DNA of 64,000 bases, taken from CAIUGU01 sp965279735 (GTDB taxonomy: Bacteria > Pseudomonadota > Gammaproteobacteria > Steroidobacterales > Steroidobacteraceae). Position 1 is the stretch's first letter. Every line of letters begins with the position of its first letter. A program made the translations under genes and the position numbers. Shown here one piece after another: positions 42,260 to 53,483 of this stretch. The DNA lies in the NCBI GenBank assembly GCA_965279735.1, contig OZ257260.1, forward strand, positions 3,410,001 through 3,474,000, given 5' to 3'. The notes under the pieces are model-generated. The model did no database searches. It worked only from the letters and a program-made list of their open reading frames with translations, and was not told the DNA's origin.

Positions 42260-43828
42260 ATGCTGGATGCAACACTCAAGACACAGTTGAAGGGTTACCT
42301 CGAAAGGGTTTCGCAGCCCATCGAGATCGTTGCGTCCGTGGACAACGGCGACAGTTCGCGTGAAATGCTCGAACTGCTCAATGACATCGTGGAGCTGTCC
42401 AGCCTCATCAAGCTGACCGTGGTGGACAACGACGCAGAGCGCAAACCTTCGTTTGCCCTCAATCGTCCAGGCACCGATATGGGGATCCGCTTCGCGGGTC
42501 TGCCGATGGGCCATGAATTCACTTCGCTCGTTCTGGCGTTGCTGCAGGTCGGCGGCTATCCGCCGAAAGCCGACGCCGAGGTGATGGAGCAGATCCGCGG
42601 CGTGGAAGGCGCGTTCGTATTCGAATCCTACATCTCGCTGACCTGCCAGAACTGCCCGGAAGTCGTGCAGGCCCTCAACTTGATGGCAGTTCTCAATCCG
42701 AACATCCGTCACACGATGATCGATGGCGCTTTGTTCCAGGACGAGATCAACCAGCGCCAGGTGATGGCAGTACCGACCGTGCTGCTCAATGGCCAGCCTT
42801 TTGGTCAGGGTCGCATGGGTGTTGAGGAAATCCTGTCGAAGATCGACACCGGCGCGATCAAGCGCGAAGCGGAGAAGGTGAGCGCGAAGACACCTTTCGA
42901 TGTGCTCGTGGTGGGTGGTGGTCCGGCCGGCGCCGCCGCAGCGATCTACGCTGCCCGCAAAGGCATTCGTACAGGCGTGGCCGCTGAAAGGTTTGGCGGA
43001 CAGGTGCTGGACACGATGGCAATCGAGAACTTCATCTCCGTGCAGGAGACGGAAGGGCCAAAGCTCGCGACCGCGCTTGAGCAGCACGTCAAGATCTACG
43101 ACGTTGACATCATGAACCTGCAGCGCGCGGAAGCGCTGGTGCCGGGCGACCTCATAGAGGTGAAATTCGCGAGTGGTGCGTCTCTCAAGACGAAGTCGGT
43201 CATCATTGCGACCGGTGCGCGCTGGCGCGAAATCAATGTGCCGGGCGAGCGCGAATACCGGAATCGCGGCGTGGCTTACTGCCCGCATTGCGATGGCCCA
43301 TTGTTCAAGGGCAAGCGCGTCGCGGTGATTGGTGGCGGCAACTCAGGCGTCGAAGCAGCGATCGATCTCGCGGGCGTTGTCAGTCATGTGACGCTCATCG
43401 AATACGATGCCCAATTGCGGGCCGATGCCGTGCTGACCCGCAAGCTGCACAGCCTGGCGAACGTCACCGTGATCACGAGTGCCCAGACCACCGAGATCAA
43501 GGGCGACGGCCAGAAAGTGAACTCGCTTGTATATAAGGACCGCGCCTCCAGCGAGTCGCGTTCCCTGGAACTGGCAGGTGTCTTCGTCCAGATCGGCCTC
43601 GTGCCGAACACGGATTGGCTCAAGGGCACCGTGAAGCTTTCACCGCGCGGCGAGATCGAAGTCGACGCCCGCGGCCAGACTTCCGTCCCCGGCGTATTTG
43701 CTGCGGGCGATTGCACCACCGTTCCCTACAAGCAGATCGTCATCGCCATGGGCGATGGAGCAAAGGCTTCGCTTGGGGCATTCGATCATCTTATCCGATC
43801 GCCGATTCCGGCCGCTGCCGCTGCCTGA
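42260..43828 (+). CDS. ahpF: Alkyl hydroperoxide reductase flavoprotein subunit
   Basis: The 522-residue protein uses NADH and FAD to re-reduce AhpC. The N-terminal thioredoxin-like double domain has the CQNC redox pair in LTCQNCPEV; the C-terminal thioredoxin-reductase-like part has VVGGGPAGAAAAIYAARKGI for FAD, the CPHC redox pair in AYCPHCDGP, and VIGGGNSGVEAAIDLAG for NADH. The size is that of the E. coli protein (521 residues). ATG 42260 fits the family start. It is presumably co-transcribed with ahpC under OxyR control. Confidence 0.97.
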   Translation: MLDATLKTQLKGYLERVSQPIEIVASVDNGDSSREMLELLNDIVELSSLIKLTVVDNDAERKPSFALNRPGTDMGIRFAGLPMGHEFTSLVLALLQVGGYPPKADAEVMEQIRGVEGAFVFESYISLTCQNCPEVVQALNLMAVLNPNIRHTMIDGALFQDEINQRQVMAVPTVLLNGQPFGQGRMGVEEILSKIDTGAIKREAEKVSAKTPFDVLVVGGGPAGAAAAIYAARKGIRTGVAAERFGGQVLDTMAIENFISVQETEGPKLATALEQHVKIYDVDIMNLQRAEALVPGDLIEVKFASGASLKTKSVIIATGARWREINVPGEREYRNRGVAYCPHCDGPLFKGKRVAVIGGGNSGVEAAIDLAGVVSHVTLIEYDAQLRADAVLTRKLHSLANVTVITSAQTTEIKGDGQKVNSLVYKDRASSESRSLELAGVFVQIGLVPNTDWLKGTVKLSPRGEIEVDARGQTSVPGVFAAGDCTTVPYKQIVIAMGDGAKASLGAFDHLIRSPIPAAAAA

Positions 43829-43888
43829 CAGGACAAACCGCTCTGCTGCGGCGTAAGATCCCCCGGCCATATTTACGGGGGACTTCCG

Positions 43889-45148
43889 ATGCGCCACCAT
43901 CATTCGTGCCGTACTGCGATGCTGATTCCTGCGGCCCTGGCCCTGCTAACACTTGCGGCTTGTGGCAAGGCGCCTGAGCAGGAAGCCGCTGCACCTGCGA
44001 CGGGGATTCTTTACGAAGGCGCGCGGCTGATAGTCGGCGATGGTTCTGCGCCCATCGAGAATGCTGCGTTCATCGTGGATGAGGGCAAGTTCACTGTAGT
44101 CGGCACAACCGCCGCCATCTCCGTGCCGGAAGGGATGACGCGCGTCGACTTGAGCGGCAAGACCGTCATGCCTGCCATCGTCGATTCGCATACTCATCTC
44201 AGCACCACGCGCGATGCGCTGCTTACCGACCTCACGCGCCGTGCTCATTTCGGTGTCGTGGGGGCGGTCAGCCTGGGGATGGATGGCGAAGGCGCGCCAC
44301 TTGAGGTGCGCAATGAAGTCATGCCTGGCACGGCGCGCTACAAGTCGGCCGGTGTTGGCATTACGGCTCCCGAACCAGGCCGCAACTCGGTGCATTGGGT
44401 AACAAACGAAGAGGAAGCGCGGCAGGCCGTGCGGACTGAAGCTGCGCGCAATGTCGATCTGATCAAGATCTGGGTTGACGACCGCAATGGCCAGTACAAG
44501 AAACTCAGTCCGGAGCTGTACACAGCCGTGATCGATGAAGCCCACAAGGCGAATCTGAAAGTCGCCGCACACATCTTCGCGCTCGAGGATGCCAAGCAGC
44601 TGCTGCGCGCCGGCATCGACATCTTTGCCCACGGCGTTCGCGATCGCGACATCGATGACGAATTCGTCGCGCTCATCAAGGAGCGACCGAATGTTGTGCT
44701 CATCCCGAACCTGCCCGCCCGCGGAGTCGTTACGGATTACAGCTGGCTCGAGGGTTCACTCCCCGCGGAGGAACTCGCGAAATTGCAGGCAGCCGCCACG
44801 GATCAACCAGCGGCGCAGGCAACCTTCGGCATCCAGGCCCGGAATCTCGCGAGACTCTCGAAGGAAGGCGTGACCATCGCGATGGGCACCGACGGCAACA
44901 TTCCCTGGGGTCCGCATACCGAGATGGAAGACATGGTGGCATCGGGGATGACGCCTGCCGAAGTACTCGTGGCAGCCACCCGCAATTCAGCAGCAGTATC
45001 CGGCATGCCCGATCTCGGCACCGTTGAAGTCGGCAAGAGCGCGGACTTCATCGTGCTCGATGCCAACCCGCTTGAAGACATCACCAATACGAGGAAGATC
45101 GGGGCGGTGTATGTACGGGGGGAGGGTGTAAGTGGGGCGGCTCTATGA
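43889..45148 (+). CDS. Lipoprotein amidohydrolase
   Basis: The 419-residue protein has a lipoprotein signal ending in LAAC (residues 22-25) and then an amidohydrolase fold. The metal motif SHTH is in VDSHTHLST, the likely carboxylated lysine in LIKIWVDD, and further ligand histidines in AAHIFALEDA and FAHGV, with the aspartate in IAMGTDGNIPWG. Such enzymes cleave C-N bonds of imidazolonepropionate-, dipeptide- or hydantoin-like substrates. It should sit on the periplasmic face of a membrane. The substrate is unknown. Confidence 0.88.
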   Translation: MRHHHSCRTAMLIPAALALLTLAACGKAPEQEAAAPATGILYEGARLIVGDGSAPIENAAFIVDEGKFTVVGTTAAISVPEGMTRVDLSGKTVMPAIVDSHTHLSTTRDALLTDLTRRAHFGVVGAVSLGMDGEGAPLEVRNEVMPGTARYKSAGVGITAPEPGRNSVHWVTNEEEARQAVRTEAARNVDLIKIWVDDRNGQYKKLSPELYTAVIDEAHKANLKVAAHIFALEDAKQLLRAGIDIFAHGVRDRDIDDEFVALIKERPNVVLIPNLPARGVVTDYSWLEGSLPAEELAKLQAAATDQPAAQATFGIQARNLARLSKEGVTIAMGTDGNIPWGPHTEMEDMVASGMTPAEVLVAATRNSAAVSGMPDLGTVEVGKSADFIVLDANPLEDITNTRKIGAVYVRGEGVSGAAL

Positions 45149-45156
45149 GGGAGGAT

Positions 45157-45341
45157 GGCCGACTTTGTCGGCAAGTAGGCCTACCGGTTTATGCCCTGTC
45201 CTCAGGGTACAGGTAGGGCTGCCGCCAAGTAGGTCTAGCGACAAGCCAGATGCAGACACTCTCATTCTGACTTGCCGGCAGGCCTACCTGTCACGTCTGT
45301 GACCTACTTGCCGGTAGGCCTACTTGCCGACGAAGTCGGCC
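45157..45341. repeat. Modular hairpin-block repeat, locus B
   Basis: This locus is bounded by an inverted repeat, 45157-45185 versus 45313-45341, identical at 28 of 29 positions. Between the arms are blocks shared with loci A and C, including GCCCTGTCCTCAGGGT, a TAGCGACAAGCC-type block, GTCACGTCTGTGAC and TTGCCGGCAGG. Its right arm encodes the last residues (ADFVGK and stop) of the CDGSH gene on the minus strand. Confidence 0.85.
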
Positions 45342-45592
45342 TTCTCTTCATGCCTGCAGCCTTCCTGCTTCCGGTCACACAGCGGCGCCGTGCTCGTCTT
45401 CTTGCAACCGCAGAAGGCGGTTGGTCCACCTGTCTCGGAGACGTAGCGCACGGGCATGAACTGCAATGGATTGTGGGTGCCGTCGCAGAACGGCTGGCGT
45501 CGGCTGCGGCCGCACGAACACCATGCATAGATGCGGCCAGGAACAACATCGACGATATAGGGGGTTAGGCTTGGGACTTCCGGCTCGACCAT
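45320..45592 (-). CDS. CDGSH iron-sulfur protein with degenerate second motif
   Basis: The 90-residue protein has a first CDGSH [2Fe-2S] motif, CSCGRSRRQPFCDGTH, and a second that reads CGCKKTSTAPLCDRKQ, lacking the terminal histidine ligand. Removing one base after LCD restores CDGS in the other frame, so a frameshift in the second motif is likely. The last residues, EKADFVGK, are encoded by the repeat at 45313-45341. The protein may keep one cluster only. Function of bacterial two-motif CDGSH proteins is not established. Confidence 0.75.
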   Translation of the reverse strand: MVEPEVPSLTPYIVDVVPGRIYAWCSCGRSRRQPFCDGTHNPLQFMPVRYVSETGGPTAFCGCKKTSTAPLCDRKQEGCRHEEKADFVGK

Positions 45593-45613
45593 GATTCTTG
45601 AGTCTTTCCTTGT

Positions 45614-46345
45614 TCAAAGAGTTGCTTCGGTGTGTTCGGTTTCTATTTCCGCATCCGGATCGCGTTTCGCAATCCAGTGAGCCGCACCCGTGCGGCTGGA
45701 CCAGTACTCGCCTTCGAGATCGCCAGCGTCATTCACCGTCGCCGCATAGAGTAAAGCGGTCGAGCCATCGAAGCCCGCCAGCCGGAATTCATCGTCCTGG
45801 ACCTGGCCCGTCAGCTTCTGCTGGCCGCCAGAATGTTCGTAAAACACGGCAGCGATCTGATCGTGGGACTGCATCAGGTCGGCAACGAGACGACTGTTTC
45901 CCGAAGGTTGCACGATGGACACAGACCAGCGACCAGCGACATCCGCGTTATCCGTCATCGACTCCGGAAAGAACCGGTAGGCTTTCCCAAGCTCGGCCTG
46001 GAATGGAAACTCATGGCCGCTTCCGTCTTCCTGCGCCAGGCGAACAGTGCCGACCAGCTTCTTGCCGTGCGCCGCGAAGGTCAGCGTGCTCTTGTCTCCC
46101 GGTAACGTGAGCACGAGTTTTCTCTCGGCACGGCCCACGCCCTGCACCTCGATGCGTTCTGCGCCGTTGAGGATGAAAGCAGAGAACCCCGCCTCCGCAT
46201 CGCCGCTGTCTTCGAGCTGCAGTCCGAACGGAAGCTCGCCGGCAGGGGATTCAATGATCGCGCGATAAATGCCTGGCTGGGGTTCGCTGTCGAAGTAGCC
46301 GCAACCGGCAAGCATCACGCTCGCACAGTAAAAGATCGCGCGCAT
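45614..46345 (-). CDS. Lipoprotein of unknown function
   Basis: The 243-residue product has a lipoprotein signal with lipobox LAGC (MRAIFYCASVMLAGC) and a beta-rich C-terminal body starting PGIYRAIIESPAGELPFGLQL, a pattern I associate with the N-terminal domain of some TlpA-like proteins, here without a thioredoxin domain. Start ATG 46345 is chosen for the signal peptide; ATG 46378 adds 11 residues. It is transcribed with the HerA-like ATPase upstream, 41 nt away. Confidence 0.7.
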   Translation of the reverse strand: MRAIFYCASVMLAGCGYFDSEPQPGIYRAIIESPAGELPFGLQLEDSGDAEAGFSAFILNGAERIEVQGVGRAERKLVLTLPGDKSTLTFAAHGKKLVGTVRLAQEDGSGHEFPFQAELGKAYRFFPESMTDNADVAGRWSVSIVQPSGNSRLVADLMQSHDQIAAVFYEHSGGQQKLTGQVQDDEFRLAGFDGSTALLYAATVNDAGDLEGEYWSSRTGAAHWIAKRDPDAEIETEHTEATL

Positions 46346-46386
46346 GGGCGGCGAAATCGATCGCAAGGGGATCATCACTTAAAGTT

Positions 46387-48750
46387 TCAGCCTGCGACCC
46401 AGACGAGTGCTGCGGGCGTCACGCTGGTATCGGATTTCCGGGCTTTCACGGACACGGTCTCGATGTCGATGACCGCCGGATCGAGTTCGCCCTGCAGCCG
46501 GCTGATTTCGAGATCGAGCTCGCTTTGCAGGTCGGTGAGTTTCTGCGTCTGCGCCTCGAAGCCTTCTTCAGCACGGGCAACGTCTCCCTTCTCCCGGGCA
46601 ATGCGGCCAGCACCCCGCATCGCCGTGCCTGCGCGCCCGATGTTCGCACTGCTCAAGGCTTTGCGGCCGAACAAGGCGCCAAGGATGGTGGTGCCGACAG
46701 AAATCGCGGTATGCATGGTCTGATCCGAGACCTGTGCTTTCTCGCGCTGGATTTTTTCTTCTCCGCGGCGAATCTGGTCGCCTAGCGTAGCCAGGCGCGG
46801 CGCGTATTTCTTCCTGAGTTTGTCGATCTCCGCGTCACGCCGTTCTCGCAGGCTCAAGGCGATACGCGCCCGGAAATCACCTTCCGAGCCGCCGGGAGCA
46901 GAGGTCATCTTCAGCAGCGGACAGGTGAAGACATCGAGCTTCGCCGTCTGATACACGTAGTCACCAAGCTGTTTGCTCCACGCAGCGTAGTTCTGGGCTC
47001 GCAGCATCGCAGCAGGAACTTCCGCATAGCTCGCGCCTGGCGTTGCTTGTGTCTGCAGCTTGTCCTTGAGATCGCCGGCAACAGTAGCCTGGCTCCAGTC
47101 CGGACCCGAGCCGTCGTCCAGCAACGGCGCGAGATACGAATGCGTTTCCCAGGTATCGAGTCCCCACTTGCTGTCGACGAAGTGCGTACGCACTGTCGCC
47201 ACGACATGCGGCCGGTACTCGGTGCCCGAGCCCGAATGGTATTCCGGGATACCCGAGGGAATCATCGGCTTTCCGGCTGCTGGCTGCGAGGCGCGGGAGG
47301 GCGACGAAGCTTTCCGCTCCGGGCTGCTGGAGGGCGTTTCCGGGTCCGCGGTTTTCAGGCGCCCGATTTCCTGCAACGTCAGCGGACCTTTCAGATATGA
47401 CAAAGCCCAGCGTGTGCGGAATAAAACGGGCGCGTCGTCATGAACGTTGCGCATCAGGAAGACACGATTACCCAGGTTCGCGATCAGCGGTTCGATGGTC
47501 GCCTTGTCGAGAGAGCCATCGCCGCCGCTCAGCAGGCCGTCGATGACGCGCGCCTTGTCACGTTCGGTCTGTAGCCTGCCGATGAACCAGGTGCCTGCGT
47601 TCGACAAACCCTTGTAGTCGAGATCAACCGGGTTCTGCGTGGACAGCACGACACCAAGGCCAAACGCGCGTGCCTGCTTCATCAAAGTGAGCAGCGGGAT
47701 CTTCGACGGCGGCATGGCGCTCGGCGGGAAGTAACCAAAGATCTCGTCCATATAAAGGAGTGCGCGCAGGCTCGAGGTGCCGGATTGCCGGCGCATCCAC
47801 GCGACGATCTCGGAGAGCAGCAGCGTCACGACGAACATGCGCTCGGCATCGTTGAGATGGGCAATCGAGACGATCGAGACGCGCGGCTTGCCGGCGGGCG
47901 TGTAGAGCAGGCGCTGGATGTCGAGCGGCTCGCCTTCCATCCAGGTGGAAAACCCCGGCGCTGCGAGCAGGTTGTTGATGCTCATCGCGAGGCCCAGGCG
48001 TTCCTTCGCCGGGAAGAACGTCTCGAGATCGAACACGCCAACCTTGGTGAACGGCGGTTTCTGGATCGACTGGATGATGCCGGCCAGATCCAGGTTCTCA
48101 CCGGCCCGCCATGCCTGGTCAAAGAGCGTCGCGAGGAGAATGTGTTCCTTGCTGCGCAGGGGATCCGCATCGATCCCGAGCAGTCCCAGCAATCCGGAAA
48201 CGGCCGCGCTGATCCGATCGCGCAGCGCGGTCGCGTCGTCTCGCAGTTCGGGCGGGGGCGCGTCGAATGACTTGAGTACCGATAGCGGAGTGCCGGCATT
48301 GCTGCCGGGCGTGTAGATGCGGATGTCCACGGCGTCCCGGAACCGCTGGATGCGGGCGCCATCCTGATCCCAGTCGGCAAGCCCCTTGCGCCAGGTTTCG
48401 GCCGTCGTCGCTGCGAACGCATCCGGATCGAGGTTCTTGCGGGCGGCTTCACCCGGATCGACCCACGGCCGGAAGTCTGCGGGCTTGAGTTCGGGGAACG
48501 TCAGCAGCAGGTTGCCAAGGTCGCCCTTGGGATCGATGACGATCGCCGGCACGCCATCGATGGCGGCTTCTTCCAGAAGGGCGAGACACAGGCCCGTCTT
48601 GCCGCTGCCGGTCATGCCGACACACACCGCGTGAGTGGTCAGGTCCCTCGAGTCATACAGAAGCGTCTCGCTGGTATCCGCCGCTTTGACGGGATCGTAG
48701 GTGCGCCCGAGGTAGAGGGCGCCCAGCTTTTCGTAGGCAGGTAGGCTCAT
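46387..48750 (-). CDS. HerA/DUF87-type ATPase
   Basis: The 787-residue protein is an ATP-binding protein of the HerA/FtsK superfamily. Walker A is GMTGSGKTG at about residues 45-53, Walker B is LLYMDEIFG near 330, and the sensor region SIQNPVDLDYKG-like STQNPVDLDYKG follows. After a low-complexity linker (residues about 475-510) a C-terminal coiled-coil region contains a hydrophobic HTAISVGTTILGALFG stretch that might contact the membrane. HerA relatives act in DNA pumping or repair; the role here is unknown. No NurA gene is adjacent. Confidence 0.8.
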   Translation of the reverse strand: MSLPAYEKLGALYLGRTYDPVKAADTSETLLYDSRDLTTHAVCVGMTGSGKTGLCLALLEEAAIDGVPAIVIDPKGDLGNLLLTFPELKPADFRPWVDPGEAARKNLDPDAFAATTAETWRKGLADWDQDGARIQRFRDAVDIRIYTPGSNAGTPLSVLKSFDAPPPELRDDATALRDRISAAVSGLLGLLGIDADPLRSKEHILLATLFDQAWRAGENLDLAGIIQSIQKPPFTKVGVFDLETFFPAKERLGLAMSINNLLAAPGFSTWMEGEPLDIQRLLYTPAGKPRVSIVSIAHLNDAERMFVVTLLLSEIVAWMRRQSGTSSLRALLYMDEIFGYFPPSAMPPSKIPLLTLMKQARAFGLGVVLSTQNPVDLDYKGLSNAGTWFIGRLQTERDKARVIDGLLSGGDGSLDKATIEPLIANLGNRVFLMRNVHDDAPVLFRTRWALSYLKGPLTLQEIGRLKTADPETPSSSPERKASSPSRASQPAAGKPMIPSGIPEYHSGSGTEYRPHVVATVRTHFVDSKWGLDTWETHSYLAPLLDDGSGPDWSQATVAGDLKDKLQTQATPGASYAEVPAAMLRAQNYAAWSKQLGDYVYQTAKLDVFTCPLLKMTSAPGGSEGDFRARIALSLRERRDAEIDKLRKKYAPRLATLGDQIRRGEEKIQREKAQVSDQTMHTAISVGTTILGALFGRKALSSANIGRAGTAMRGAGRIAREKGDVARAEEGFEAQTQKLTDLQSELDLEISRLQGELDPAVIDIETVSVKARKSDTSVTPAALVWVAG

Positions 48751-48853
48751 GTGGCAGTTATAACCATTTTGTTACCGCGCGGCGACTGACGCTGAGACCC
48801 GGCGAAGGTAGGATGGCAGCCCTTTCTTCCTACAAACAAGAACTTTTCCCGGC

Positions 48854-50614
<1,761 letters not shown>

Positions 50615-50636
50615 AATTAAAATTAACAATAATCCA

Positions 50637-51731
50637 ATGAATACTGAACCAATGTCGTTAACCAGACGCTTTATTTTGATCGTTGCAGCAGCGGTCTTAA
50701 GCGGCTGTGGTGCCAGTCCGGAAGGCGGTTCGGGGAATGGGGGCAACGTCGAACTCCTGAACGTCAGCTACGACCCGACCCGCGAGTTCTATCGCGAATT
50801 CGATGCGAGCTTCGCTGCCGACTGGAAGGAAAAGACCGGCCAGACCGTGACGGTCAAGCAATCGCATGGCGGCTCGGGCCAGCAGGCTCGAGCGGTGATC
50901 GACGGTCTTGATGCCGATGTGGTGACGCTCGCCCTGGCCTACGACATCGATTCGATCCAGAAGATCGGCAGACGTTTGGGGGCGAACTGGCAAACGCGCC
51001 TGCCCAGCAACAGCTCGCCCTATACCTCGACGATCGTGTTCCTGGTTCGCAAGGGCAATCCGAAGGGCATCCGCGACTGGGGTGACCTTTTGCAGCCGGG
51101 CCTCTCGGTCATTACCCCGAATCCGAAGACCGGCGGCGGTGCCCGCTGGAATTATCTCGCCGCGTGGGGCTTCGCCCTGCAGCGCGAGTTGGGCGGGGAT
51201 TTCGGGAAGCTCGACGATCCGGCCGCAGCCACCGAAGTGGCCGCTGCCCAGAAAGCAGCCGAGAGCTTTGTCCAGCAGCTATACAGCCAGGTGCCTGTGC
51301 TCGACAGCGGCGCTCGCGGTTCCACCAACACTTTCGTCCAGCGAGGGATTGGCGATGTACTGCTCGCCTGGGAGAACGAGGCACTGCTGGCGGTTCGGGC
51401 AATCGGTGCCGACAAGGTCGAGATCGTCGTACCTTCGATCAGCATTCTGGCCGAACCGCCGGTCGCCCTCGTCGACACCGTGGTCGATCGCAAAGGAACC
51501 CGCCCGGTCGCCGAAGCGTATCTCCAGTATCTGTTCACCGAGACGGGCCAGCAGCTTGCCGCCAAGCACTACTACCGTCCTCGCGATGCCGCCGTGCTGG
51601 CCCAGCATCGCGAGCAGTTTCCCGAGATGCATCTGTTCACGATCGACGCCGTCTTTGGCGGGTGGCAGAAAACGCAGGCCGAGCATTTCGTCGAAGGCGG
51701 CGTGTTCGATCGCATTTACGCGAAGAAGTAG
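50637..51731 (+). CDS. sbp: Sulfate/thiosulfate-binding lipoprotein
   Basis: The 364-residue protein is a sulfate-binding protein of the Sbp/CysP family, made as a lipoprotein (lipobox LSGC). Family motifs include LLNVSYDPTREFY near residue 40, VKQSHGGSGQQARAVIDGL for the sulfate loop, DVVTLALAYDID and NPKTGGGARWNYLAAW. It binds sulfate in the periplasm for CysTWA. The two in-frame starts at 50637 and 50649 differ by four residues. The region before it is A/T-rich and the gap is 22 nt after cysA. Confidence 0.93.
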   Translation: MNTEPMSLTRRFILIVAAAVLSGCGASPEGGSGNGGNVELLNVSYDPTREFYREFDASFAADWKEKTGQTVTVKQSHGGSGQQARAVIDGLDADVVTLALAYDIDSIQKIGRRLGANWQTRLPSNSSPYTSTIVFLVRKGNPKGIRDWGDLLQPGLSVITPNPKTGGGARWNYLAAWGFALQRELGGDFGKLDDPAAATEVAAAQKAAESFVQQLYSQVPVLDSGARGSTNTFVQRGIGDVLLAWENEALLAVRAIGADKVEIVVPSISILAEPPVALVDTVVDRKGTRPVAEAYLQYLFTETGQQLAAKHYYRPRDAAVLAQHREQFPEMHLFTIDAVFGGWQKTQAEHFVEGGVFDRIYAKK

Positions 51732-51755
51732 ACGGATGATCTCAAGAGCCCTGTC

Positions 51756-52592
51756 ATGAGCTTCCGCCAACCCAGCATCCTGCCCGGCTTCGGGCTGACG
51801 TTCGGTTTCACCACGTTCTTCCTGGGTGCGGTGGTGCTGTTGCCGCTGACGGCGCTGGTGCTGCGCACGGCGATGACCGACTGGGACCATTTCATCAGCG
51901 TGGTCTTTTCGGCGCGGGCACTGGCTTCCTATCGACTGTCGTTCGGCGCGTCGCTGCTGGCTGCCTCGATCAACGCAGTCTTCGGCTTCATCATCGCGTG
52001 GACGCTCGTGCGATACGACTTCCCTGGCAGGAAGATCATCGACGCCCTGATAGACATGCCTTTCGCATTGCCGACGGCAGTGTCCGGTATCGCTCTCACC
52101 GCGGTATTCGCCCAGAACGGCTGGTTCGGTCAGTACCTCGAGCCGTTCGGCATCCGTATTGCCTATACCTGGATCGGTATCGTCATTGCACTGACACTCA
52201 TCGGACTGCCGTTCGTGGTGCGCTCGGTCCAGCCGGCCTTGGCCGAAGTCCAGCGTGACCTCGAGGATGCCGCCGAGACGCTGGGGGCCAGCCGGTTTTA
52301 TGTATTCCGGCGGATCATCCTGCCCACCGTGCTGCCTGCGCTCGCGACGGGTTTCACCATGGCATTCGCACGCGCGGTCGGTGAGTACGGTTCGGTCATC
52401 TTCATCGCCGGCAACCTGCCGATGAAAACGGAGATTACGCCGCTCCTGATCGTCATCCGCCTGGAAGAGTTCGATTACGGTGGGGCGGCGGCACTCGGCT
52501 TCGTCATGCTGCTGATCTCGTTCGTCATGCTGCTGGCGATCAACCTGTTGCAGGCTTGGGGCCGTCGCCGGCTGGTGGGAGCGAACCGCTGA
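51756..52592 (+). CDS. cysT: Sulfate ABC transporter permease CysT
   Basis: The 278-residue protein has six hydrophobic helices and the permease EAA-type loop LEDAAETLGASRFYVFRRIILPTVLPAL (in pieces). FDMPFALPTAVSGI-like DMPFALPTAVSGIALT and SVQPALAEVQRDLED follow the CysT pattern. With CysW it forms the transmembrane channel for sulfate/thiosulfate. It overlaps cysW by the TGATG junction at 52590-52594. Confidence 0.95.
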   Translation: MSFRQPSILPGFGLTFGFTTFFLGAVVLLPLTALVLRTAMTDWDHFISVVFSARALASYRLSFGASLLAASINAVFGFIIAWTLVRYDFPGRKIIDALIDMPFALPTAVSGIALTAVFAQNGWFGQYLEPFGIRIAYTWIGIVIALTLIGLPFVVRSVQPALAEVQRDLEDAAETLGASRFYVFRRIILPTVLPALATGFTMAFARAVGEYGSVIFIAGNLPMKTEITPLLIVIRLEEFDYGGAAALGFVMLLISFVMLLAINLLQAWGRRRLVGANR

Positions 52593-53467
52593 TGGCCGGC
52601 GTAGGCAGCAATCCGCACGCCGCCGAGTTGGCTTCGCGCCCGGGCCGGGACAACATCATCAGCGCGCTCGCTCGCTGGACGTTCATCGGCCTGTCGCTCG
52701 CCTTTCTGGCTGCGCTCCTGTTCGCGCCGCTTGCAACCGTCTTCGTGACAGCCTTCGAGCGGGGACTCGGCACCTACTTCGCAAGCTTCGCCGATTCCGA
52801 CACGTCAGCCGCAGTCCGTTTGACGCTGATCACAGCGGCCATCGTCGTGCCGCTCAATACGCTTTTCGGGTTGGCGGCTTCATGGGCCATCGCGAAATTC
52901 GAATTCAAGGGCAAGAGCTTTCTCATCACCCTGATCGATCTGCCCATCGCGGTGTCGCCGGTCATTTCCGGTCTCGTGTACGTGCTGCTGTTCGGCCTGC
53001 AGGGGTGGTTCGGCGCGTGGCTGCAGGAACATGACATCAGCATCATCTTCGCGTTGCCTGGCATCGTGCTCGCCACGCTGTTCGTGACCTTCCCCTATGT
53101 CGCGCGCGAACTGATTCCACTCATGGAACAGCTGGGCAACGATGAGGAGGAAGCCGCGATTACGCTCGGGGCGGGCGGGTGGATGACTTTCTTCCGCGTG
53201 ACGCTGCCCAAGATCCGCTGGGGATTGTTGTATGGCGTGATTCTCTGCAATGCGCGCGCGATGGGCGAGTTCGGTGCGGTGTCTGTTGTATCAGGCCATA
53301 TCCGCGGCCTCACCAACACGATGCCACTGCACATCGAGATCCTCTACAACGAATACGCATTCACTGCAGCATTCGCGGTGGCCTCGCTGCTCACGCTGCT
53401 TGCGGTCGTGACGCTCATCATCAAGACTCTGGTCGAGTGGCGGACCGGTTACAGGCGACGGCGCTAG
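52592..53467 (+). CDS. cysW: Sulfate ABC transporter permease CysW
   Basis: The 291-residue protein is the second permease of the sulfate transporter: six helices, the DLPIAVSPVISGLVYVLLFG pattern, VARELIPLMEQLGNDEEEAA and the loop LGAGGWMTFFRVTLPKIRW. ATG 52592 overlaps the cysT stop. Together with Sbp, CysT and CysA it forms one transporter. The histidine-kinase gene begins 16 nt after its stop, so the two are probably on one transcript. Confidence 0.95.
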   Translation: MAGVGSNPHAAELASRPGRDNIISALARWTFIGLSLAFLAALLFAPLATVFVTAFERGLGTYFASFADSDTSAAVRLTLITAAIVVPLNTLFGLAASWAIAKFEFKGKSFLITLIDLPIAVSPVISGLVYVLLFGLQGWFGAWLQEHDISIIFALPGIVLATLFVTFPYVARELIPLMEQLGNDEEEAAITLGAGGWMTFFRVTLPKIRWGLLYGVILCNARAMGEFGAVSVVSGHIRGLTNTMPLHIEILYNEYAFTAAFAVASLLTLLAVVTLIIKTLVEWRTGYRRRR

Positions 53468-53483
53468 GGAATTGCTTTAGCCC

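Noticed and set aside
46387..48750. HerA-NurA DNA-processing or defence pair
   Set aside because: The ATPase is HerA-like, but the neighbour is a lipoprotein gene and not a nuclease, so no such pair is present.
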